A stretch of DNA of 11,077 bases, taken from the NCBI GenBank assembly GCA_016779685.1, contig JADHND010000038.1:1-11077 (forward strand), given 5' to 3'. The DNA is from Shewanellaceae bacterium (GTDB lineage: Bacteria > Pseudomonadota > Gammaproteobacteria > Enterobacterales > Shewanellaceae). Positions 1-7,562 of the stretch are shown piece after piece. The notes beneath the pieces are model-generated. The model was given only the letters and a program-made list of their open reading frames with translations. It searched no databases and was not told the DNA's origin. Both the position numbers and the translations under genes were made by a program. Position 1 is the first letter of the stretch. Every line of letters begins with the position of its first letter.

Positions 1-44
1 AATACAGCCACTTTACCAAAAGCATTTACATCAACATTCAACAT
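1..44 (-). CDS. ddl: D-alanine--D-alanine ligase, N-terminal fragment (cut by window edge)
   Basis: Only the first 14 codons lie in the window, reading MLNVDVNAFGKVAV before the edge. The FGKVAV stretch, which in the family leads into the ATP-grasp glycine-rich segment (typically LxGGxSAEREVSL), is typical of the beginning of Ddl in Pseudomonas-like gammaproteobacteria. Ddl ligates two D-alanines using ATP in the cytoplasm, giving the dipeptide that MurF adds. The ATG at 42-44 is preceded by a good AAGGA Shine-Dalgarno eight bases upstream (53-57 on the plus strand), and it overlaps the end of murC by 14 nt. The position directly after murC is where ddlB sits in E. coli. MurB, which follows murC in some relatives, usually begins quite differently. 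The call rests on a short peptide plus gene order. Confidence 0.75.
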   Translation of the reverse strand, partial: MLNVDVNAFGKVAV

Positions 45-1491
45 GTTCAGCATCCTTACTTAATACGCTTTGCTTTAACTGTTTACCAACAGAGCTCACA
101 TTGCCAGCCCCTTGAATTAATAATAGATCATCCGGACGAATAACCTTATGAATCACTTCATTTAATTTAGACGTCTGCGAAACCAATATAGGATCTACAT
201 GGCCTCTCTGCCGAATAGAGCCGGCAAGTGCTCGGCTGTTTACATTCAAAATAGGGGCTTCGCCTGCTGCGTAAACATCCAACAAGATTAACAGATCAAC
301 TTCAGAGAGCACCTCAACAAAGTCATCATACAAATCTCGGGTTCTCGAATAACGATGGGGTTGAAACACCATCACAATTCGGCGTTGAGGCCATCCTTCT
401 TTAGCTGCCCGAATCGTTGCGAGTACTTCACTGGGATGATGTCCGTAATCATCAATCATCATAAAGTCACCTAGATCAGTCTTAAACTCACCTAGGTGTT
501 GAAACCGGCGGCCGATTCCTGCAAATTGTTTGAGCGAACCAAGTATAGCTTGGTCGTCAATGTCATCCTCGGTCGCGACAGCAATAGCAGCCAAAGCATT
601 TAAGACGTTATGACGCCCCGGTAAATTTAATTTAACCTCTAAGTCAGACAATCCATGACGCTGCACTGTAAAGGTAGATTGATGCCCACATTGGCGAAAA
701 TCGCACGCACGCACATCCGCTGTATCATGAAAACCATAAGTCACATACTGGCGACTGATACGTGGCAACAAAGAAGAGACAACCGGATCGTCAATGCACA
801 GCACAGCACGCCCATAAAAAGGTAAATTATGTACAAAATCGATAAAAACTTGCTTGAGTTTTTCAAAACTACCTTGGTATGCATCTAAATGATCCGCTTC
901 GATGTTGGTCACCACTGAAACCATGGGTTGCAAGTGTAAAAAACTCGCATCACTCTCATCTGCTTCCGCAATCAAATAACGACTGGCACCCAATTTGGCA
1001 TGGGTACCTGAACTGTTCAGCAGCCCACCTATGATGAACGTAGGATCTCGTTGTGCATACCCATAAATTGACGCAATTAAACTGGTGGTGGTGGTTTTAC
1101 CATGCGTACCTGCCACGGCGACGCCATGACGATAACGCATTAATTCAGCCAGCATTTCCGCACGACGTACGACTGGAATACGTTTGTTTTTTGCAGCGAT
1201 TATTTCGGGATTGGTCGCCGGAATCGCTGATGAAACCACCACAACATCAGAATTATCAACCAAAGAAGCATGATGCCCTATGGTGACTTGCACCCCTTGT
1301 TCTTGCAATCTTTTTGTAACTCCATTTTCATTCAAATCAGAGCCACTAACGATATATCCTTCATTAAAGAGCACCTCTGCAATACCGCCCATACCTGCCC
1401 CCCCAATTCCAATGAAGTGAATCACTTTGACGCGGCGCATTTCGGGGATCATTTGACGTAATTTTTTATATGCTATGGATTCTTGCTTCAT
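31..1491 (-). CDS. murC: UDP-N-acetylmuramate--L-alanine ligase MurC
   Basis: MurC joins L-alanine to UDP-MurNAc with ATP, the first peptide-adding step of peptidoglycan precursor synthesis, in the cytoplasm. The 486-aa protein is close to the usual 480-490 aa. Visible motifs, in order: the UDP-binding Rossmann start FIGIGGAGMGGIAEVL (about 26-41), the ATP P-loop AGTHGKTTTT (127-136), DESDASFL (178-185), EADHLD (198-203) in the central domain, DDYGHHPSE (347-355), FQPHRYSRT (377-385) and GAGNVSSVG (461-469) in the C-terminal domain. The H of GTHGKT separates MurC from MurD, MurE and MurF. The ATG at 1491 gives the normal short leader ending PEMRRVK before the Rossmann fold. It lies 21 nt after murG with only a weak purine stretch as ribosome binding site. 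The stop codon lies inside the start of ddl. Confidence 0.98.
   Translation of the reverse strand: MKQESIAYKKLRQMIPEMRRVKVIHFIGIGGAGMGGIAEVLFNEGYIVSGSDLNENGVTKRLQEQGVQVTIGHHASLVDNSDVVVVSSAIPATNPEIIAAKNKRIPVVRRAEMLAELMRYRHGVAVAGTHGKTTTTSLIASIYGYAQRDPTFIIGGLLNSSGTHAKLGASRYLIAEADESDASFLHLQPMVSVVTNIEADHLDAYQGSFEKLKQVFIDFVHNLPFYGRAVLCIDDPVVSSLLPRISRQYVTYGFHDTADVRACDFRQCGHQSTFTVQRHGLSDLEVKLNLPGRHNVLNALAAIAVATEDDIDDQAILGSLKQFAGIGRRFQHLGEFKTDLGDFMMIDDYGHHPSEVLATIRAAKEGWPQRRIVMVFQPHRYSRTRDLYDDFVEVLSEVDLLILLDVYAAGEAPILNVNSRALAGSIRQRGHVDPILVSQTSKLNEVIHKVIRPDDLLLIQGAGNVSSVGKQLKQSVLSKDAEHVEC
53..57 (-). promoter_or_regulatory. Ribosome binding site of ddl
   Basis: On the minus strand the bases read AAGGA, eight bases before the ATG at 42-44. 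The site lies inside the last codons of murC, so ddl has its own strong initiation signal although it overlaps murC. It supports the choice of the ATG at 44 as the ddl start. Confidence 0.65.
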
Positions 1492-1512
1492 ACAATGACA
1501 CTCTATAAAATA

Positions 1513-2631
1513 TTAGAAAGATTTCGCTGCCTTGCAGCAAATGGCTGCAACATTCTCAGCAGCATGCATTTCTGCTAAGCGATAGGCAGCCTCACTCATC
1601 AATGTTAACTTATTTTCTTGCTGAGTAATGCGTAGAATTTGAGCAGCTAAAGCGGTGCTATTAAATTCTGTTTGAGGCATAATCAGAGCTGCATCGGCTG
1701 CTGCTAAAAATTGTGCATTTCTAGTTTGATGATCATCAATCGCATGCGGATAAGGCACCAAAATACTGGGCAATCCCATCACAGCCAGCTCAGAAACCGT
1801 TAAAGCACCTGCTCGGCAAACAATCATATCTGCCCACTGATAGGCACTAGCCATATCATCAATAAACTCTTCAACCACGACATCATCAACAACATCGTTT
1901 TGCTTGTAAGCAGCCATCACTGCCTCTTGATTGCCTTTGCCAGCCTGATGTAAAACTTCATATTGACCCTGTCGCTGGCTTTGCAAATAAGCTATCGTAT
2001 CTGGTAAAACCTGATTGAATATTTGAGCGCCTGAACTGCCCCCAACAACTAAAATTTTTAAAGGTTGACCCGTCGCAAAAGGTAGGCGCTGTTGATGCAA
2101 AGCCAACAACTCTTGACGAATTGGATTTCCAACCACCACAACCTGATGATGCCCAAAGGTGTCAGGAAAGGCGGATAAGACGTCAGCAGCTAACCATGAA
2201 AGTATGCGATTGGTTGTTCCGGCAATCGCATTTTGCTCATGAATCACCAGCGGCACTCGAAACAAACGAGCAGCCAGGCCGCCGGGACCGGTAACAAATC
2301 CGCCCATACCCAAAACGACATCTGGCTTATATTGCTTGACGATACGCAACGACTGCACCAAGGCTTGGGCTATTTTAAAAGGTGCAGCGATGAAACGCAA
2401 CCACCCCCCTCCTCGGATGCCTTGAATAGGGATTAGTTTCAATGGAAAGCCATGCTGAGGCACCAACTTTTCTTCCATTTTACCCTGCGCTCCAAGCCAA
2501 CATAAATCCCAGCCCTGTTTTTTCATTTCAGCTGCAACAGCCAATGCTGGAAAAATGTGGCCTCCAGTACCACCAGCCATCACCAACATTCGTTTTTTAT
2601 TGTGACCTTTGTTCCTTAATTCTGCCATCAT
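1513..2631 (-). CDS. murG: UDP-GlcNAc:lipid I N-acetylglucosaminyltransferase MurG
   Basis: MurG is a GT-B glycosyltransferase at the inner face of the cytoplasmic membrane that adds GlcNAc from UDP-GlcNAc to lipid I, forming lipid II. Motifs seen (numbered from the 2631 start): the N-terminal glycine loop GGTGGHIFPAL (20-30), GMGGFVTGPGG (108-118), HEQNAIAGTTNR (131-142), second glycine loop GGSSGAQIFN (197-206), and the UDP-GlcNAc site CRAGALTVSEL (272-282) followed by PYPHAIDDHQTRNA (293-306). The length of 372 aa is slightly above the 355 aa of E. coli, because of the start chosen. Two tandem ATGs at 2631 and 2628 lie inside ftsW (35-nt overlap), with an in-frame TAA just upstream at 2635-2637, so this is the longest possible form. 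A later ATG at 2589 would begin at MLVMAGG. I prefer 2631/2628 because E. coli MurG also has a few residues before the KRLMVMAGG-type segment. No clear Shine-Dalgarno supports any choice. Confidence 0.96.
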   Translation of the reverse strand: MMAELRNKGHNKKRMLVMAGGTGGHIFPALAVAAEMKKQGWDLCWLGAQGKMEEKLVPQHGFPLKLIPIQGIRGGGWLRFIAAPFKIAQALVQSLRIVKQYKPDVVLGMGGFVTGPGGLAARLFRVPLVIHEQNAIAGTTNRILSWLAADVLSAFPDTFGHHQVVVVGNPIRQELLALHQQRLPFATGQPLKILVVGGSSGAQIFNQVLPDTIAYLQSQRQGQYEVLHQAGKGNQEAVMAAYKQNDVVDDVVVEEFIDDMASAYQWADMIVCRAGALTVSELAVMGLPSILVPYPHAIDDHQTRNAQFLAAADAALIMPQTEFNSTALAAQILRITQQENKLTLMSEAAYRLAEMHAAENVAAICCKAAKSF

Positions 2632-3766
2632 TGTTTAATTCGTAGCTAATCCTTATTAATATCATGACAGAGATCGTCATTATCAGCAAACTACTTCCGC
2701 CATAGCTTATAAAGGGCAAAGTCAAACCTTTTGTTGGCAATAAACCCATGCTAGCACCGACATTGACCAAGGTTTGAAAGAAAAACCAAACGCCGAAAGC
2801 ATATGCGACAAAGCCAGGAAAAGGTCTAGATTTATCCAAGCATTGATTGCCAATTAACATCGCCCGGTAAGCAACAAACATCAAAAGCATTAATATAGAA
2901 GCCACTCCCATGAAACCCAATTCTTCTGCCACAATGGCCATAATAAAATCTGTATGCGCTTCAGGTAAGTATTTTAATTTTTGAATACTATTTCCTAGGC
3001 CTTCGCCAAGCAGGCCGCCTCGACCATAAGCCATCAAAGACTGAGTCAGTTGATAACCAGAGCCAAAAGGATCGCTCCATGGATCCAAGAACCCCGTAAG
3101 GCGCCTTAACCGATAAGGTGAAAAAATTGACAAGCCTGTAATTAAGATTAAGCCCGCAATGAGCAGCAAGAAAAAATCTCGTAATTTCGATCCCGCTAGG
3201 AAGAGAACGCCTAAAGTAATGACAAATAAAACCACCACACTGCCCATATCAGGCTGCATCAGCAGCAGAGAAGAGTATAGCATTAACACCAATATCGGTT
3301 TATAAAAACCTTTTGAATCGTACCGTACTTCTTGATACCGACGCACCAAATAACCAGCGAGATAAATAGCAAATGCAAATTTAGCCAACTCAGCGACCTG
3401 AAGACGCAAAAACCCAAACGACAACCAGCGCGTTGCGCCGTTCACGGTTGTTCCGATCATGAGAACCAGTACCAACAGCACCAATACTGCCAGTAGTATT
3501 TTGGAACTGTACCGAAACCATATCTCTAAATCTATGGACAGCACAGCAATACTCACGGCAACACAGCCACATAAATACAGGCTGTGACGCACCATATAAT
3601 GAAAAATCGAACTGTCAGATAGAGGGCTACCAGACATAGACGCCGAGGTCACCATCACTAGGCCTATCGTCATTAATAAAAGGGTCGCCAAGAGCAGCTT
3701 ACGATCGTAAGGTTCAGGTTTTTTTTCAAAAATTAGCCATGTTTTCAATACTTGGTGTAGCTTCAT
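2597..3766 (-). CDS. ftsW: Septal peptidoglycan glycosyltransferase FtsW (SEDS family)
   Basis: FtsW is the multi-pass membrane SEDS protein that polymerises lipid II into septal glycan strands together with FtsI. From the ATG at 3766 the protein has 389 aa, rich in hydrophobic segments consistent with about ten membrane helices. Motifs: GATRWLSFG (110-118), QPDMGS (171-176), the large periplasmic loop with YLPEAHTDFIMAIVAEELGF (267-286), whose D273 matches the putative catalytic aspartate of SEDS proteins, and the family signature NVGASMGLLPTKGLTLPFIS (335-354) followed by YGGSS. The open frame extends to a GTG at 3781, but the ATG at 3766 gives an ATGA stop-start overlap with murD like the other junctions here, and is the more likely start. 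The C-terminal codons overlap the start of murG. RodA is the other SEDS candidate, but the position between murD and murG identifies FtsW. Confidence 0.96.
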   Translation of the reverse strand: MKLHQVLKTWLIFEKKPEPYDRKLLLATLLLMTIGLVMVTSASMSGSPLSDSSIFHYMVRHSLYLCGCVAVSIAVLSIDLEIWFRYSSKILLAVLVLLVLVLMIGTTVNGATRWLSFGFLRLQVAELAKFAFAIYLAGYLVRRYQEVRYDSKGFYKPILVLMLYSSLLLMQPDMGSVVVLFVITLGVLFLAGSKLRDFFLLLIAGLILITGLSIFSPYRLRRLTGFLDPWSDPFGSGYQLTQSLMAYGRGGLLGEGLGNSIQKLKYLPEAHTDFIMAIVAEELGFMGVASILMLLMFVAYRAMLIGNQCLDKSRPFPGFVAYAFGVWFFFQTLVNVGASMGLLPTKGLTLPFISYGGSSLLIMTISVMILIRISYELNNDGRIKEQRSQ

Positions 3767-5085
3767 AATGCCGCCACACACTGACGAAAATGATCGCCCC
3801 TCACTTCAAAATTGGGGTACATATCCAAGCTTGCGCATGCAGGTGATAACAACACCGTATCATGTGGGTTTGCTAACAAAGCAGCTCGAGACACTGCTGC
3901 CGTTAAATCCTTCTCTAAAAAACCATACTGAGTCAATGCCATCAAGGCATCTGCGTCTTTACCATATACAATGACCGCACTCACCTGCGCAAAGGCTGAT
4001 TTTAAGGGGGTTAAGTCAGCCCCTTTGGCATCCCCGCCCACAATCAGAATCAAACGTCCCAGAACTTGCGCACTTGCAATAGCTGCAAGTGTTGCCCCAA
4101 CATTGGTTGCCTTCGAATCATTGATAAACCCAACTTCATTTTTAGTCCCAATAAATTCAAAACGGTGTGCTAAACCTTCTGCATGCTTGGCAACTTCAGC
4201 AATCCTTGTGGGTGAGCCTCCAGCCGCATGAGCAATAGCCAGTGCTGCTAGTACATTAAATTGATTGTGCAATCCTTGCAACTTTGCCGCTTCAAAACGA
4301 ACCAATGGAGTCCCTTGATAACACCATGCCGATTGCGCCAACGACCATCCAGCATCCGTCGTGCCGGCAACATCTAACACAACTTGAGATATAGATATCT
4401 GAGGAGGTAACCACGACGCATCGGAAAAATAAAAAAATTGGGTTGATTGGGACAGCAAACGTAGCTTCGATTGGCGATAGGCTTCAAATCCAGCATATCT
4501 ATCTAAGTGATCAGCAGTTATGTTTAATATAATGCCCCAATCACACCTTAAACTTACAGTTGTATCTAACTGAAAGCTAGACAATTCAACTACATAAAAA
4601 TCATAAGCACCTATTGGAAGCGACAATAAAGGCACCCCTATATTGCCAGCCATAACAGCTTTAAAACCACAGGCTTGAAGCATTTGCGTTATCAAGGTTG
4701 TCACCGTTGACTTACCATTTGAGCCTGTAATACCTATTACCTTAGCTTGAGTTTTTTTAACCGCTCGCGCGAAAAGCTCAACATCGCCAATCACAGGAAT
4801 ATCGCGTGCTATCGCAGCCTGAATTGCTGGCGTTGACAACGGAACGCCTGGACTCAGAACCAAACATTCTCCTCGCAATAAAACATCCGGCCAAAACCCA
4901 CCTAAATAGACAGGCACATCAGGGTGTAAAGCTTTAAGCTCAGCTAAGCCGGGTGTGTTTTTACGGCTATCAACTACCATCACACTATACTGCTGAGCTT
5001 TTAAATAACGCACAACAGACAACCCAGTGATCCCCAGTCCTACAACGATATAGTTTACTTTTTCAATAGTATCTTGAACAACCAT
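3763..5085 (-). CDS. murD: UDP-N-acetylmuramoyl-L-alanine--D-glutamate ligase MurD
   Basis: MurD adds D-glutamate to UDP-MurNAc-L-Ala with ATP in the cytoplasm. The 440-aa protein matches the usual length (438 aa in E. coli). Motifs: N-terminal nucleotide-binding fold VVGLGITGLSVVRYL (14-28), LSPGVP (77-82), ATP P-loop GITGSNGKST (118-127), ELSSFQLD (167-174), K207 in YRQSKLRL at the position of the carbamylated lysine, EGLAHRFE (303-310), INDSKATN (321-328), and the C-terminal block LSPACASLDMYPNFEVRG (413-430). The frame is also open to a TTG at 5091. I chose the ATG at 5085 because ACAGG on the minus strand (5092-5096) lies six bases before it, whereas it would touch the TTG directly. The gap to mraY is then 15 nt, and the stop overlaps the ftsW start by 4 nt (ATGA). 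Confidence 0.97.
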   Translation of the reverse strand: MVVQDTIEKVNYIVVGLGITGLSVVRYLKAQQYSVMVVDSRKNTPGLAELKALHPDVPVYLGGFWPDVLLRGECLVLSPGVPLSTPAIQAAIARDIPVIGDVELFARAVKKTQAKVIGITGSNGKSTVTTLITQMLQACGFKAVMAGNIGVPLLSLPIGAYDFYVVELSSFQLDTTVSLRCDWGIILNITADHLDRYAGFEAYRQSKLRLLSQSTQFFYFSDASWLPPQISISQVVLDVAGTTDAGWSLAQSAWCYQGTPLVRFEAAKLQGLHNQFNVLAALAIAHAAGGSPTRIAEVAKHAEGLAHRFEFIGTKNEVGFINDSKATNVGATLAAIASAQVLGRLILIVGGDAKGADLTPLKSAFAQVSAVIVYGKDADALMALTQYGFLEKDLTAAVSRAALLANPHDTVLLSPACASLDMYPNFEVRGDHFRQCVAAL

Positions 5086-5100
5086 AGACAACCTGTTTGC

Positions 5101-6186
5101 TTATCTGAGCTTAAGCGTGGACAAACCCAGTAACACGAGAAAAAGAGAGACAATCCAAAAGCGAACAATGACTCTCGGCTCTGGCCACCCCTTAAGCTCA
5201 AAGTGATGATGAATCGGTGCCATCAAAAAGACACGGCGACCACCTCGCAACTTATATGAACCTACTTGCAAGATAACCGATAACGTTTCTATTACGAACA
5301 CCCCGCCCATAATCACCAGCAAGACTTCTTGGCGTACTGAAACAGCAATAGAACCAAGTGTTGCCCCTAAAGCAAGCGAGCCGACATCTCCCATAAACAC
5401 CATGGCGGGGTAGGTGTTAAACCAAAGAAAGCCCAAACCAGCACCAACCATAACTGCACACACAATAACAAGCTCCTCTAAGCCAGGTAAATAAGGAATA
5501 TGCAGATAATTCGCAAACTCAATGTGCCCAGACAGATAGGCAATCACAGCCAATGCAGCCGCCACCATAACTGTAGGGAAAATGGCTAACCCATCCAGCC
5601 CATCGGTCAAATTAACCGCATTGCTGGAGCCAACGATAGTGAGATAGGCCAGCACCACAAACCACCATCCTAGCTGTGGCATAAAATCTTTAAAAAAAGG
5701 CACAATCAGACGGGTTTCATCAGGTGATTGAGCTGAATTAAACAAATAAAAAGCGACTATAAAAGCGACTACAGATTGCCAAAAGTATTTCCAACGCGCA
5801 ATGAGCCCATCTGAGTTTTTCCGAATGACCTTATAATAATCGTCCATAAAACCAATCAATCCAAAGCTCAGTAAGACAAACATATTAATGAGCACGTAGC
5901 GATTTTGTAGGTCACACCAACACCCCACCCCAACAACAATACTAATTAATATCATGACTCCACCCATCGTAGGTGTGCCTGATTTATCTAGATGAGATTC
6001 TGGACCATCTTGACGCACAACCTGGCCAATCTGCATGACTTGCAAATATCGAATGGCTTTGGGCCCAAACCAAAGGCTAAAAGCCAATGCTGTCAGTAAA
6101 CCTAAAATGGCGCGAAATGTGACATAAGAAAAGACATGAAAACCACTGTAATACTGTGCTATCAAATCGGTTAAATACACTAACAT
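5101..6186 (-). CDS. mraY: Phospho-N-acetylmuramoyl-pentapeptide-transferase MraY
   Basis: MraY is a polytopic inner-membrane enzyme that transfers phospho-MurNAc-pentapeptide from UDP to undecaprenyl phosphate, giving lipid I. The 361-aa protein is almost exactly the E. coli length (360). Motifs: RQDGPESHLDKSGTPTMGG (58-76), FMDDYYK (113-119) with the paired aspartates D115 and D116, NLTDGLDGLA (192-201), FNTYPA (256-261) followed by FMGDVGSLALG (264-274) with D267, and the MraY-specific histidine box APIHHHFELKGWPEPR (323-338). Many hydrophobic segments agree with the ten-helix fold. These motifs separate it from WecA-type relatives, which lack the IHHHFE box. The ATG at 6186 overlaps the murF stop by 7 nt and has an AAGGA ribosome binding site nine bases upstream. 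Confidence 0.98.
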   Translation of the reverse strand: MLVYLTDLIAQYYSGFHVFSYVTFRAILGLLTALAFSLWFGPKAIRYLQVMQIGQVVRQDGPESHLDKSGTPTMGGVMILISIVVGVGCWCDLQNRYVLINMFVLLSFGLIGFMDDYYKVIRKNSDGLIARWKYFWQSVVAFIVAFYLFNSAQSPDETRLIVPFFKDFMPQLGWWFVVLAYLTIVGSSNAVNLTDGLDGLAIFPTVMVAAALAVIAYLSGHIEFANYLHIPYLPGLEELVIVCAVMVGAGLGFLWFNTYPAMVFMGDVGSLALGATLGSIAVSVRQEVLLVIMGGVFVIETLSVILQVGSYKLRGGRRVFLMAPIHHHFELKGWPEPRVIVRFWIVSLFLVLLGLSTLKLR

Positions 6187-7562
6187 GATTGATTGTCCTT
6201 TTGGTTAAGCATGTTTTCTAGCGCCAACACCACGCGCTCCATATGAGCACCTCGAGAACCTTTAACTAGAATATTCACATGTTTAGAGTCACACAATTGC
6301 TGTTGCAAAGCATTGCATAGTGGTGGCAATTCGTAATAGTGGTGGTGATTAGAACCAAATGCAGCTGACGTTGCTGCGCTCAACTGACCTAAGGTAAAGA
6401 CCTGATCTAAGTTTTTTTGCAAAGCGTATGTACCCAAATGCTGATGCCAATTTTTTGTATCCGCACCCATTTCAGCCAAGTCACCTAACACCAACCATTT
6501 AAACCCTTCTGTCTCAGACAACCAATCTATTGCTGCCTCAACCGACTTTGGAGACGCATTGTATGTGTCATCAACCAGCACGACGTTAGCATACTGGTGC
6601 AGTTGCATTCTTCCCTTTACGCCAGTGACCAATTGAATGCCTTGTGCAATTTTGCTTACATCAACCCCCTGTGCATGTGCCATCGCCGCGGCAGCAAGCG
6701 CATTGTGTACTTGATGACGTCCAGCTAACTTTAGCTGAACCATTTCAGATCTTTCATCAATGTTTAAATTGAAACGGTAACAACCCATCGCATTCTTTTG
6801 CAGTTCAGTTGCATAAACATCGGCGACTTCTTGAGCTGAAAAAAAGATTTGTTGACAGTGTTCTGAACGCTGTGACAACAAATCTGCAAAAGCATCGTCT
6901 CGATTTACCACTGCAAAGCCATTCGGTTTAATATGCTGATAAATCTCTGACTTAGCTTCTGCGATTCCTTCTATTGAACCAAAACCTTCTAGATGGGCGG
7001 GAGCAATGTTATTAACCAACGCAACATCAGGTTCAATTAAACCAGATGTATAATCAATTTCACCTTGATGGTTAGCGCCGAGTTCTAAAACAGCATATTC
7101 ATGATGCGCTTCTAAACCTAACAAGGTTAGGGGCACACCAATATGGTTGTTAAAATTACCTTGTGTCATATGTACTTGACCTTGAAATGACATGATCTGC
7201 CCTAAAATTTCTTTAACAGTGGTTTTACCACAGCTGCCGGTCAAAGCGAAACACCAAGGGTTTACTTTTTGTTTAATGTAACCGGCTAAAGCCCCCAAAG
7301 CTTTCGTTGTATCTGCAACCACTAGCACCGATACATGTGGAGGATGAGGCACTTTTTTTTCAGACAAAATGACAGTTGCTCCTCGGGCCATTGCATCCGC
7401 AATATAATCATGACCATCCAGTCGCTTGCCAACCAGCGCAATAAACATACCCTTTTTTTGTAGTGTTCGGGTATCGGTACTCACGCTTGAAATACATTGG
7501 GCGATGCCATACAGGCGCCCAGACAACACATCGGCTAAGTTGTTTAATGCTATCGGTATCAT
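6180..7562 (-). CDS. murF: UDP-N-acetylmuramoyl-tripeptide--D-alanyl-D-alanine ligase MurF
   Basis: MurF adds D-Ala-D-Ala to UDP-MurNAc-tripeptide with ATP, completing the soluble pentapeptide precursor. Length is 460 aa (452 in E. coli). Motifs: STDTRTLQKKGMFIAL (28-43) in the N-terminal substrate domain, P-loop TGSCGKTTVKEIL (108-120), GNFNNHIGVPLTLL (135-148), ELGANHQGEID (160-170), NNIAPAHLEGFGS (184-196), GRHQVHNALAAAA (281-293), DDTYNASPKS (331-340), LGDLAEMG (359-366), and VKGSRGAHME (433-442). These last three are characteristic of MurF rather than MurE. The P-loop has Cys111 where E. coli has Ser. The ATG at 7562 forms an ATGA overlap with the murE stop and has a GGAGG ribosome binding site four bases upstream. 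An eight-A run lies in the message at codons 68-70 (GAA AAA AAA). Confidence 0.98.
   Translation of the reverse strand: MIPIALNNLADVLSGRLYGIAQCISSVSTDTRTLQKKGMFIALVGKRLDGHDYIADAMARGATVILSEKKVPHPPHVSVLVVADTTKALGALAGYIKQKVNPWCFALTGSCGKTTVKEILGQIMSFQGQVHMTQGNFNNHIGVPLTLLGLEAHHEYAVLELGANHQGEIDYTSGLIEPDVALVNNIAPAHLEGFGSIEGIAEAKSEIYQHIKPNGFAVVNRDDAFADLLSQRSEHCQQIFFSAQEVADVYATELQKNAMGCYRFNLNIDERSEMVQLKLAGRHQVHNALAAAAMAHAQGVDVSKIAQGIQLVTGVKGRMQLHQYANVVLVDDTYNASPKSVEAAIDWLSETEGFKWLVLGDLAEMGADTKNWHQHLGTYALQKNLDQVFTLGQLSAATSAAFGSNHHHYYELPPLCNALQQQLCDSKHVNILVKGSRGAHMERVVLALENMLNQKDNQSC
6196..6200 (-). promoter_or_regulatory. Ribosome binding site of mraY
   Basis: On the minus strand AAGGA lies nine bases before the mraY ATG at 6184-6186, within the final codons of murF. 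It supports that start and shows that mraY can recruit ribosomes itself despite the overlap. Confidence 0.6.

Noticed and set aside
106..117. Cys111 in the MurF P-loop or similar single-residue differences as novel active-site changes
   Set aside because: The position between the glycine and GKT is not strictly conserved among Mur ligases, and all catalytic residues that I could locate are intact. The coordinates given here are MurF residue numbers, not bases.
1085..1096. Short GGT-type triplet repeat in murC
   Set aside because: It is the run of ACC threonine codons in the ATP-binding GTHGKTTTT loop, fixed by the protein, and not an independent repeat.
3767..3781. GTG at 3781 as the start of ftsW
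   Set aside because: It would add five residues and a 19-nt overlap. The ATG at 3766 gives the ATGA overlap seen at other junctions in this operon.
4071..4091. Eight-bp perfect stem with a five-base loop in murD (CACTTGCA / TGCAAGTG)
   Set aside because: About one stem of this kind is expected by chance in 11 kb. It codes for an Ala-rich conserved segment and is not followed by a T-run.
5086..5091. TTG at 5091 as the start of murD
   Set aside because: The ACAGG stretch would directly touch this TTG, while the ATG at 5085 has it at a six-base spacing and gives the usual MurD length.
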